Assembly (NCBI GenBank): GCA_002502295.1
Contig: DANX01000102.1
Span: 645 to 24,080 of the forward strand
Length of the DNA: 23,436 bases
Reading direction: 5' to 3'
From: Euryarchaeota archaeon UBA561
GTDB taxonomy: Archaea > Thermoplasmatota > Poseidoniia > Poseidoniales > Poseidoniaceae
The translations under genes and the position numbers were made by a program. Positions 1 to 6,712 of this stretch are shown here, piece after piece (the first letter of the stretch is position 1; each line of letters begins with the position of its first letter). Below the pieces are notes generated by a model that saw nothing but the letters and a program-made list of their open reading frames with translations, made no database searches and was not told the origin of the DNA.

Positions 1-1
1 A

Positions 2-265
2 CGCAGCAACATTGGTGATTGGGTCAACGGGCTCATCTTCAACGACACATGGCCAGCCCTCAACGACCCATCACTGGGAGGCGGTCAACGAACAACCGCA
101 GCTTGGTGCTTGCTTCTCGGCCTCGGTTTCTACCTTTACTTCGGCATCGCCCATCAGGGTTGGATTGACGTTGGCGTTTATTCGGTCACCATCGCTCTCA
201 TGGCCGCTGGCTTCGGTTTGAACCATGCCAGTCGTGCACCTCCCGGTGATGACAAAATCGATTGA
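2..265 (+). CDS. C-terminal fragment of an integral membrane protein (5' end outside window)
   Basis: This frame is open from the left edge to a TGA at 263-265, giving 87 residues without a start inside the window. Two hydrophobic stretches are visible, one around WCLLLGLGFYLYFGIA and one around YSVTIALMAAGFGL, followed by a short polar tail ending in DDKID. That pattern fits the last two membrane helices of a polytopic protein. It is convergent with the glycosyltransferase gene, whose stop lies 12 bp away. I do not recognise the family from this fragment, so function is open. Overlapping ATG-initiated frames on both strands look like low-complexity shadows and have no membrane pattern. Confidence 0.6.
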   Translation, partial: RSNIGDWVNGLIFNDTWPALNDPSLGGGQRTTAAWCLLLGLGFYLYFGIAHQGWIDVGVYSVTIALMAAGFGLNHASRAPPGDDKID

Positions 266-277
266 GGCAACTCGTCC

Positions 278-1387
278 CTACCGCTTGTGGCCATTTCGGC
301 CGAACAGTGCATCCAAACAACCGAGTATCAGCCCATGCCAAAGCGCCATGCTCCAACGAAACGTCAACCGTCGCACACCAAGCATTGCCGTGAGTTTGTT
401 GTGGTGGGTTGAACGCATGACTTCTCTGTTGACAACACCAAGGCGGCCGCGCCAAAGGAGCAATTCGTGGAGCAGCAGTGCCAAGATCGATACAACGAAT
501 ACCCAGCCTTCCCAATGTTCAAACGCCGTGCTATCGGCTTCTAAATCACCTGTAAGCAAGCCGAACACAAGCGGCAACCCTGAGATGATAAAGGCCGACC
601 AAAGTGGGAACAAACACAAGATCATTGTGGAACTTCCAAGGAAATCAAAGCCAGGTCCGTTACGCTGTCGTTTTGGGTGATGGCGCATGATACGGACATG
701 CGCGCGTGCATCTCGCCGACGCTTCGAAAGAAAGTGTCCTGCTCCGGTTTCTGGAACGTGTTTAACCAGCGCATCCCGTGCGTAAACAATGGTTCCTCCT
801 GCCTGAATCAGCCGCAAACTGACCTCCATGTCCTCGGCATGGTACCAGGCCGGGTCAAAACCGCCTACTTCAATGAGGGCTGCTCGCTGAAACATGGAAC
901 ACGGGCCATTGGCAAGGCTTGTCCTCCTTGGGCGAGCGCGGTACTTCGCAGCGATTTCAACCGAACGTAGTCTGCTGACAAGGTCGTCGGCTTGTTCAAA
1001 CACCGTGCGTCCGGTTACAGCCACCACGCGTTCATCATCACCGATGGGTGATGTTTGTGCAACCATGTTGGCGATCCAGTCAGGTTCTGGACGTACATCG
1101 ATGTCGGTAATGGCCACCCATTCTCCGGTGGCATGCTCAACCGCCCACTGCCGGCCTGCAGACAATCCAAGTGGTGGTTGATGATGGACTCTGACGGGCG
1201 TCCCATTGATTCCCTCAGGGTCATGATACGGTTGGAGAACGTCTTCTGCACCATCGGTTGAACCGTCGTTCACGACGAGAACCTCAAGCGAGGAGTAGGT
1301 CTGTTTGAGAAGAGATTCCAAGCAACCCTCAATCCAATGGGCTCCGTTTCGAACGCAGACGGTGATGGACACCTTTGGGCCATCCAA
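278..1387 (-). CDS. Family 2 glycosyltransferase with C-terminal membrane helices
   Basis: The 369-residue product has a GT-A fold signature: VSITVCVRNG at the N-terminus, DGSTDG at 41-46, a metal/nucleotide-binding DxD-type motif (TDIDVRP, D95 and D97), GGFD at 175-178 and an acidic HAEDMEVSLR at about 183-192 matching the catalytic-base region of GT2 enzymes. Two hydrophobic regions follow, at about 252-280 and 292-312, so the catalytic domain is probably anchored on the cytoplasmic face. The family transfers sugars from nucleotide donors to lipid, glycan or protein acceptors; the acceptor cannot be told here. The first possible start is TTG at 1387, directly after the TGA of the CoA fusion gene and in the same frame. 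A GTG at V6 is an alternative. Probably co-transcribed with the CoA gene. Confidence 0.85.
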   Translation of the reverse strand: MDGPKVSITVCVRNGAHWIEGCLESLLKQTYSSLEVLVVNDGSTDGAEDVLQPYHDPEGINGTPVRVHHQPPLGLSAGRQWAVEHATGEWVAITDIDVRPEPDWIANMVAQTSPIGDDERVVAVTGRTVFEQADDLVSRLRSVEIAAKYRARPRRTSLANGPCSMFQRAALIEVGGFDPAWYHAEDMEVSLRLIQAGGTIVYARDALVKHVPETGAGHFLSKRRRDARAHVRIMRHHPKRQRNGPGFDFLGSSTMILCLFPLWSAFIISGLPLVFGLLTGDLEADSTAFEHWEGWVFVVSILALLLHELLLWRGRLGVVNREVMRSTHHNKLTAMLGVRRLTFRWSMALWHGLILGCLDALFGRNGHKR

Positions 1388-2407
1388 TCACACCACCTCA
1401 AACAATTCAAGGAGGCGCCGGCAACGCGCCTTGGTCTCAAGGGTGCTCGGCTGAACCACGACCCCTTCGTTCGGTTGACCGTACAGCACAACAGCATGAA
1501 GAGGCACATGCAGATGGACAAACAACGGAGCAAGGTCTTCCTCTCCATCAACCACCACAGCCACCGGCTCTTCAAGGACAGCTGCCTGAGCAACAGCCTG
1601 ACGGAGGTTGGGGGTAAGCAACCCCGCCGGGTTGGAAGCATGGAGAACATGGGTGAAGGCAGAAAGGTCAACACGCTCTTCGGTTCCGAGCGCTTGGCGT
1701 TTGGTTTGTCCATCAATAAAACCGATGTCTGGGACAACATCGAGATTGAGCAAAGTTGACACGGTCACATCGCCAACGGCGATGAGAATGGTTTCGTCGG
1801 TATCGATTTCTTCCAATGCCGATAACATGGCCACCTCCGGTGTATCTTCAGGGCCCTTGTATAGCGTCCCCATGGGTGTTTTTAATTCAGGCTCAGCGCG
1901 TTTGTGCATCTTGAGCACAGCGTTCTCCCACGCGGGTGCGAACCATGGATGTCCATCCATGTCGACCAGTCCATTACGTATTCGTGATGAACTCAAAATG
2001 CCGCCACCCACGTCCAATAAATGAGCCACTTCAACGATGTGCAGCAACGGTAGACCGTGTTCTTCCCGCTTGAGATTAATTCGTTCGCACTCGCCTTTTG
2101 TCTCAGGCGTAGCAACGATGCAATCAGCGGTTGGATGAGATGGAGCAGGACCGTGCGTGTCCGTTAGTTCGTGAATCGAAACCCGTTTGTATGCATGTTG
2201 TTCTGCCCAATTAAGCAACTCATCCCGTCGCGTTTCAAAGGATTGCATGTTCACGGATTTCTGGTCTGCCATGGCATCACTGGTCACGTGAATTTCGACG
2301 CGATCTGCAGACCGCACGGCGGCATCGAGAAGAAGACGGTGTCCTGCGTGGAGGCGGTCGAAAGTACCGCCAACCAAACAAAGCCGGAATTGAGGAGCAC
2401 CTCCCAT
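1388..2407 (-). CDS. Bifunctional archaeal phosphopantetheine adenylyltransferase / GTP-dependent dephospho-CoA kinase
   Basis: This is a two-domain fusion of about 339 residues covering the last two steps of CoA synthesis. The first half is an archaeal-type PPAT nucleotidyltransferase: GGTFDRLHAGH near the N-terminus is the HxGH-type nucleotide-binding motif, and SSSRIRNG near residue 145 matches the family's ISS-R-R-G motif. It adenylates 4'-phosphopantetheine to dephospho-CoA. The second half matches DUF359, shown in Thermococcus to be a GTP-dependent dephospho-CoA kinase: GDVTVSTLL, DGQTKR, NPAGLLT, GEEDLAPL and YGQPNEGVV are all present. In many archaea these are separate genes. I chose ATG 2407 because homology begins just after it; an in-frame TTG at 2425 would add six residues. 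An AT-rich, TATA-like stretch lies at about 2445-2463. The glycosyltransferase follows immediately. Confidence 0.9.
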   Translation of the reverse strand: MGGAPQFRLCLVGGTFDRLHAGHRLLLDAAVRSADRVEIHVTSDAMADQKSVNMQSFETRRDELLNWAEQHAYKRVSIHELTDTHGPAPSHPTADCIVATPETKGECERINLKREEHGLPLLHIVEVAHLLDVGGGILSSSRIRNGLVDMDGHPWFAPAWENAVLKMHKRAEPELKTPMGTLYKGPEDTPEVAMLSALEEIDTDETILIAVGDVTVSTLLNLDVVPDIGFIDGQTKRQALGTEERVDLSAFTHVLHASNPAGLLTPNLRQAVAQAAVLEEPVAVVVDGEEDLAPLFVHLHVPLHAVVLYGQPNEGVVVQPSTLETKARCRRLLELFEVV

Positions 2408-2437
2408 GGAACCTGCTTTGGCCAAGGGCCTTTGGTT

Positions 2438-2695
2438 TCATCGCCAAAAATAATGAAAACATTGGCATCCTTGGACTGTGCCCCGACACCTAACGGCCTT
2501 GTTCACAGTTTCCTCCGAGGCCTGACCCTCGGTGTCGGGGCGTGCTGTCCGGTAAGGTGGTTGTCTTGCGTTCATTCTTGCGTCGCACAAGGACCCATAA
2601 CCCACCGATGGTTTACCGCATTTGCACCGAGATTCACTCCCCGAGGGGTCGTCCCAGTCTTCGATTGCGGCCGTACTCATGGTGTCAGACGTCAT
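2438..2695 (-). CDS. Small possible zinc-binding protein, unrecognised
   Basis: An 85-residue frame starts at ATG 2695 (or ATG 2680) and contains CKCGKPSVGYGSLCD, a cysteine arrangement suggestive of a small zinc ribbon, plus two more cysteines near the C-terminus (GCQC). The N-terminal 45 residues look protein-like, acidic and then cysteine-bearing. The C-terminal part is less convincing because its DNA forms a long inverted repeat (2473-2550) that looks like a structured RNA. It sits between the 834-residue orphan and the CoA fusion on the same strand. The gene may be real, may be real only in its first half, or may be a chance frame over an RNA element. No function is assigned. Confidence 0.35.
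   Translation of the reverse strand: MTSDTMSTAAIEDWDDPSGSESRCKCGKPSVGYGSLCDARMNARQPPYRTARPDTEGQASEETVNKAVRCRGTVQGCQCFHYFWR
2443..2465 (-). promoter_or_regulatory. AT-rich TATA-like stretch upstream of the CoA fusion gene
   Basis: The minus-strand sequence GTTTTCATTATTTTTGG is the most AT-rich run in this region. It lies about 40-55 nt upstream of ATG 2407. Archaeal transcription starts about 25 bp after the TATA box, so a start near 2420-2425 with a very short leader is possible. If this is the promoter, the RNA-like element at 2473-2550 lies upstream of the transcript and would instead belong to the 3' end of the preceding unit. Confidence 0.3.
2473..2550 (-). ncRNA. Candidate structured RNA or leader/terminator element before the CoA fusion gene
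   Basis: On the minus strand 11 bases GCCCCGACACC (2541-2531) pair perfectly with GGTGTCGGGGC (2490-2480). Inside lies a perfect 6-bp hairpin CCGAGG/CCTCGG with a six-base loop, sharing its first CC with the outer stem, so 9 outer pairs remain when both form. Outside, GGAC (2550-2547) can pair with GTCC (2476-2473) across a small internal loop. A competing 5-bp pairing, GGCCT with a downstream AGGCC, would break the inner hairpin. The element ends about 65 nt before the CoA fusion start. It could be a cis-regulatory leader, a terminator or processing signal, or a small RNA. It does not fit tRNA, and only superficially resembles SRP helix 8. Confidence 0.4.
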
Positions 2696-2768
2696 TGCGT
2701 TTTTTCACAGTCGCTCAGCCTGATGTTGCAGGTACGGTATTCGGGCCTCATGCCGACTCCATATCAAC

Positions 2769-5273
2769 TCATCGGACAGTGTCACCCAGACGCGCATGGT
2801 AGCTCCGTGTGAGCAACACCTCGCCAATCGCGGGGTCGCCAATTGACAGCACTTCTGTGCCAAAACGTGGCCACTGATCCACTGGACGAACCAACCAGCC
2901 TGCTTGAGGATGGACGGAAAGAAGGGGAACCGGCAGGCCTTGTTCATGCGCATAGATCATGTCGTAGAGTGCGACCAAATGTTCAGTCCCTGGTCCATCA
3001 TTGAGCAACCTGACCGCCAGCAAAGCCTCCGAGGTTAAACTGCAGGCTTGGTGTTGAGCACTGAAGCCAGGATAGCGGCTGCGCTCACCAGGTGTTCGAG
3101 CCACTTGAGCGGGCCAACAGAACGGTTGGTTGGCAAGCCACGAACGCCCTGTATGGCTTCCGAGTTGGGTCACCACCCAAGCACCAGAAAAAACCGACCA
3201 CCACGACGGGGGCAAACGTTCCATGATGCTCCGTTGTGTTTCAGGCACCCATGGCTTGAGCTGTTGAGCAATGTCCAATCCCACCGCCCACATGTGAAGC
3301 AGACTCCCCTTTGGTTGGAGGATTGCCAGTGATTTCCATTCCTGAAGGAGCGATTCATTGTCCGCTCGCTCAAACGGCGGAAAAATGGTTTCCAACACAT
3401 CGATTTCACACATGGGTTGGTTGAACCAAACCATGCGGGCTTCTTGGAAAGCCCCACGATGTTCCGGGTTGTTTGAATCCAAGGTGGTCAGCAAACACGT
3501 GGCGAAAGCAGCGTTAGCGGCGTGTTCGTTTTGGAGTTGATGGCGCCAATGAAGAATGCATCCTGCGTTGTTCACCGTGATTGTTTGCAGGCGTTGAAGG
3601 GCCGTTCGCTGCCATTCATCACCCGCCGACATCATGGCGACAGGCAAATCATTCAGTGGCACATCATGGACGGGCAACAATTCAATCCAGCCGTGAGGGA
3701 GTCGGTTCTGAAGTCGAACCCAGCGGGATGGTCGGTTCGCTTCAGGAGATGCAATCCAAGCGGCAAGCGGGTCAAGCGCTTCCCAAGCATTTGCTTGTCG
3801 TTCATCGCCCTCAGGGTACAATTGCAGCGCGTCTTGCCATCGAAGTCCCGCCTCACCGCTCGGCGATGGTGCGCTGAATGCTTCGTAAGTGGATGGAGAA
3901 TGGTTGAGCAATTCAGACGCGTCCGCAGGCACGTGGGTGAACGAAAGGCCTCGGGGGCGTTGATGAACGCTCGGTTCGAACAACTCAACCGTGAACACTG
4001 TGGAACGGCTGAGCCTCACCTCCACTCTCCCCATCTCGTCTGCATCCGTTAAGAGAACGGCTTCTTGGGCGGGCGTTGGCGAGACGCCGCGGCGGGAAAG
4101 AAGCCCCCTGCACAAGGGATGACCTAACAGGCGCCCCACCATACCTTCGTCAGGTCCATCAAATACCCAATCCACAACAAAGGGGATGTTGCTTTCTTCC
4201 ATGACATGCCGAAGGATTGAGACCACCGCACGGTGTGAGACACCATAGATGTCCACGTATCCAGGGCGCCACGGGGTTTGCATCCATCGCACCTCACCAA
4301 ATTCCATACGGACCTCCCGTTCCAAAGCAGAGAAAGAGGACTGAGTAGAACCCTCAAGGGAACCGATCAGTGCATCATAGAGGTCATTCAATCGCTCAGA
4401 GCCCATGCGCGGATGTTTCATCTTTAGCCAGTGATTCAACACCCCACGCGGCAGGTCACGCTGTTTTGTACTTCTTCGATCGCTTATTTCGAGTGCCTCA
4501 GGAGACATGGAACTGAGCAGCAAAGACCGATTGAGCGGAGATTGAAGATGAGCACGAAGGGCCCGAGGAGGAGAATAAGAAAACCCGGCCCCGTCAATGG
4601 ACCCAACCTCGTAATTTCCGTTCTGAAGGCGCAAAGGCGGGGATGTCGATGAAGAATCGGAAGAGGAGAAGGTCTGACCTTCAACCAAGGCAAGGCTCCC
4701 GCGTTGCTCGAACAGCTCACCTCGAACCAAACCGATTCTCCGCTGAGATGATTCGAACGCCGCAAGGGTGGTGCTCTCCCTTGGAGCAGGTGGCTTGGCC
4801 GGCGTTCCGTCCGTTAGGTTGTACCACTGAACGCCGGATGTAGGAGCAAGAATCCATGCCCCCCCTGTATTTCCATTGGAAAGACCACCCGATGTTTCGA
4901 TCGAATCCTCAACGAAAACAAAAGACGATTTTGGTGGTTCTGTATAAGCAAGGAGCACATTGGCATCATCAGCATGAAGCACAACATTGGCTGAAAGCTC
5001 ACGAAGAAGGTCTGCATATTGCATCATTTTCCCGACGGCGTCTTCCTTCAACCGTTCATGACCGGTTTGACTCAAGTAGATCGGCGCATTTCGTAATCCC
5101 CCGCGTTCGTCGCGAACAATGAGGCCTGCCTCCCTCAATTGACGGCACGCAAGCGAGGCATGGGGCATTCGCATCGAAAATTGACTCGCAATTTCAGACA
5201 CCGTTGACGGGCCATGGCGCAACCAAATCAAAATTTGCCGCTGGGCGGCCGAACGTATGGGGCGATGAAGCAT
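2769..5273 (-). CDS. Large orphan protein (about 834 residues) with N-terminal winged-helix domain
   Basis: The N-terminal 70 residues read as a winged helix: AQRQILIWLRHG, then TVSEIASQFSM as a likely first helix pair, SLACRQLREAGLI as the recognition helix, and a short wing (RDERGGLRNAPIYLSQTG). This resembles MarR/ArsR-like DNA-binding domains. The remaining roughly 760 residues match nothing I recognise. They include a serine-rich linker around residues 200-215 (SSSDSSSTSPP) and many tryptophans, with no membrane helix, P-loop or other catalytic motif I can see. The start is ATG 5273 or the adjacent GTG 5276, with GGTGA a few bases upstream as a ribosome site. The size is unusual for an archaeal transcription factor. 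A large sensor or scaffold regulator is possible, but function is unknown. Confidence 0.8.
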   Translation of the reverse strand: MLHRPIRSAAQRQILIWLRHGPSTVSEIASQFSMRMPHASLACRQLREAGLIVRDERGGLRNAPIYLSQTGHERLKEDAVGKMMQYADLLRELSANVVLHADDANVLLAYTEPPKSSFVFVEDSIETSGGLSNGNTGGAWILAPTSGVQWYNLTDGTPAKPPAPRESTTLAAFESSQRRIGLVRGELFEQRGSLALVEGQTFSSSDSSSTSPPLRLQNGNYEVGSIDGAGFSYSPPRALRAHLQSPLNRSLLLSSMSPEALEISDRRSTKQRDLPRGVLNHWLKMKHPRMGSERLNDLYDALIGSLEGSTQSSFSALEREVRMEFGEVRWMQTPWRPGYVDIYGVSHRAVVSILRHVMEESNIPFVVDWVFDGPDEGMVGRLLGHPLCRGLLSRRGVSPTPAQEAVLLTDADEMGRVEVRLSRSTVFTVELFEPSVHQRPRGLSFTHVPADASELLNHSPSTYEAFSAPSPSGEAGLRWQDALQLYPEGDERQANAWEALDPLAAWIASPEANRPSRWVRLQNRLPHGWIELLPVHDVPLNDLPVAMMSAGDEWQRTALQRLQTITVNNAGCILHWRHQLQNEHAANAAFATCLLTTLDSNNPEHRGAFQEARMVWFNQPMCEIDVLETIFPPFERADNESLLQEWKSLAILQPKGSLLHMWAVGLDIAQQLKPWVPETQRSIMERLPPSWWSVFSGAWVVTQLGSHTGRSWLANQPFCWPAQVARTPGERSRYPGFSAQHQACSLTSEALLAVRLLNDGPGTEHLVALYDMIYAHEQGLPVPLLSVHPQAGWLVRPVDQWPRFGTEVLSIGDPAIGEVLLTRSYHARLGDTVR

Positions 5274-5276
5274 CAC

Positions 5277-5545
5277 TAGTCACCTTTCCCTCGCCGAGGC
5301 ATTCTAGGCCAAAGACTTTTCAAATAAAAGTTCTTTGAAGTTAATTTTAGTTATAGATTTCCAGTGGAACTGTGAAAAATAACTTACATTCCATGGACCC
5401 GGTGTTGCAAATACACCGCGAATAGGGCATCAACCGTAACCAAATCGTTCAACCGAGGAGGAACCATTATATCAGCGGCCTCGCTCCTCAAGAATACTGG
5501 CACATTACCAATGATGCCACATCAAAATACCAGGAGGGACCTACC
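5277..5545. promoter_or_regulatory. Divergent intergenic region with promoters and inverted repeats
   Basis: This 269-bp gap separates the orphan regulator (-) from the small winged-helix gene (+). It holds an AT-rich core at about 5314-5375, an inverted repeat ACTTTT-caaat-AAAAGT (5315-5331) about 40 bp from the orphan's start, another CGGTGT-tgcaaat-ACACCG (5400-5418), a TATA-like CATTATATC (5465-5473) facing right, and a hairpin at 5498-5519. A strong AGGAGG ribosome site at 5532-5537 precedes the ATG at 5546. Two DNA-binding proteins flank the gap, so autoregulation or cross-regulation is a reasonable inference. Confidence 0.5.
5498..5519 (+). repeat. Inverted repeat in the leader of the small winged-helix gene
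   Basis: TGGCACATT pairs with AATG-a-TGCCA around a three-base loop, with a single bulged A at 5514. It lies between the TATA-like box and the ribosome-binding site of the 107-residue winged-helix gene, so it could act as an operator in DNA or as a hairpin in the leader mRNA. Confidence 0.4.
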
Positions 5546-5869
5546 ATGAAAACAACACGAATCCGTGAAAAAATCAAGAAATTCTTAGGCGATCGACCCC
5601 GAAACACTGCGGAAATCCTGGAGTACATCAACAGCACCATGCGACACGGCACCACCAGCCAGCAACTTGGCAACGTGTTGTCAAAGGACAAGGACATCGT
5701 GAAGGTCGGATACATCAAGCGATCTGGCATCCTTTCCGGAGGCTATGACATCTGCGAATGGGCCACTCGAACCTGGGTGTCGGAAAACTGCCCGGAATGG
5801 ATCGAAGGCACCCCAATCATCGTTGACAGTGAAGGAAACTTCATGACCAACTCCGACGAGAAGCTTTGA
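5546..5869 (+). CDS. Small winged-helix DNA-binding protein
   Basis: The 107-residue basic N-terminal half has winged-helix character: RIREKIKKFLGDRP, then NTAEILEYINSTM, then TTSQQLGNVLSKDKDIVKVG as a probable recognition helix leading into a hairpin wing (IKRSGILSGGYDICEW). The C-terminal 35 residues are acidic and may contact a partner. A canonical AGGAGG ribosome site lies 8 nt before the ATG, which is rare in this window and suggests a leadered, well-translated mRNA. It ends 2 bp from the convergent ion-channel gene. Likely a transcription regulator, possibly of itself or of the orphan across the gap; the target is not shown by the sequence. Confidence 0.8.
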   Translation: MKTTRIREKIKKFLGDRPRNTAEILEYINSTMRHGTTSQQLGNVLSKDKDIVKVGYIKRSGILSGGYDICEWATRTWVSENCPEWIEGTPIIVDSEGNFMTNSDEKL

Positions 5870-5871
5870 GT

Positions 5872-6660
5872 CTACTCTTCCTCTCGGAATTCGACGCGAA
5901 GGTGTTCCAACAGCGCATCCATTTTTGCTTGTAATCTTCGAAGTTCAGTGTTCATACCTTCCTCCGAATCCGCTTCGAGAGCCACCACGGTGTTGGTGAA
6001 GATGGCGACAAACATGTTCAGGAACGTGAAGGTCGTCATGAAGATGAACATCACGAAATAGATGGCAACCCACCACCCTTCTGATTCGATCAATTCTCGA
6101 ACGATGCCGTTTGACCACGACTCCAGCGTCATGACTTGGAAGAGCGAGAAAAGGGAACGCCCTAAACTACCAAAGTATTCTGGTGAACCCGATTGGAACA
6201 GTACAGTGGACAACACGGCGAAGACGTACGTCACCACAAACAACAGGGTGGCCACTGCAGAAAGCCCACGCACTGAAAAAATAAGGGACTCGGCGACCAG
6301 TTTCAACTCGGGAATACGCGAGACCAAACGGAACGCCCGGAGCACACGGAAGACTCGGAACACCGCAAAGAAGTCGCGAGCAGGAATCAAAGCGATTCCA
6401 ACGACGAGGAAATCAAACACACACCACGGATCTCGAAAGAAATCAAAGCCCATAGCATACACTCTTAGCAATATTTCAAGGACAAAGATGGTCAAAAACA
6501 AGCCGTCGATTCGCTCAAGAAATGTATCCCCACGAGGACCCCACTCGTAGGTCTCAAACCCAATGGCGATCGAACTTGCCAATATCGCACCAAAGACAAT
6601 GTTGTTGAAGCGGTCTGATTCAACCAACGTTCGTATTCGCGTACGAGCGTTTTCAGTCAT
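5872..6660 (-). CDS. Voltage-gated sodium channel subunit of the NaChBac/BacNav type
   Basis: The 262-residue protein is a single six-helix ion-transport domain. S1 is about 19-37, S2 about 53-70 and S3 about 81-93. S4 is the voltage sensor with arginines R102, R105, R108, R111 and R115 mostly every third residue. S5 is about 133-156 and S6 about 197-226. The pore loop carries VMTLESWSNGIV at 177-188; TLESWS (178-183) is the selectivity filter of bacterial homotetrameric sodium channels such as NavAb and NaChBac, with E180 as the ring of four glutamates. The C-terminus (238-258) has a heptad-like helix that would form the tetramerising coiled coil. AAGGAG sits 5 nt before the ATG, and a GGTTATAC box lies about 20 nt further up. 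Confidence 0.93.
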   Translation of the reverse strand: MTENARTRIRTLVESDRFNNIVFGAILASSIAIGFETYEWGPRGDTFLERIDGLFLTIFVLEILLRVYAMGFDFFRDPWCVFDFLVVGIALIPARDFFAVFRVFRVLRAFRLVSRIPELKLVAESLIFSVRGLSAVATLLFVVTYVFAVLSTVLFQSGSPEYFGSLGRSLFSLFQVMTLESWSNGIVRELIESEGWWVAIYFVMFIFMTTFTFLNMFVAIFTNTVVALEADSEEGMNTELRRLQAKMDALLEHLRVEFREEE

Positions 6661-6665
6661 GGGTC

Positions 6666-6692
6666 TCCTTGCGGGAAGAAGCGTATAACCCC
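6666..6692 (-). promoter_or_regulatory. Promoter and ribosome site of the sodium channel gene
   Basis: On the minus strand GGTTATACGC (near 6684-6692) is a TATA-like box about 25-30 bp before the start codon, and AAGGAG lies 5 nt before the ATG at 6660. Having both so close suggests a very short leader. The 52-bp gap to the aldolase stop implies the channel has its own promoter. Confidence 0.35.
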
Positions 6693-6712
6693 TGTCCCGA
6701 ACAAGTGGTGTT

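Noticed and set aside
2480..2541. tRNA or SRP RNA at the inverted repeat
   Set aside because: No T-arm or anticodon arm can be formed. GGTCAGGCC and GGAGGAAAC only loosely resemble SRP helix 8, the tetraloop is wrong, and archaeal SRP RNA is about 300 nt.
2171..2812. Long plus-strand frame of 213 residues
   Set aside because: It runs antisense across the start of the CoA fusion gene, is rich in C, H and P without domain signals, and looks like a shadow.
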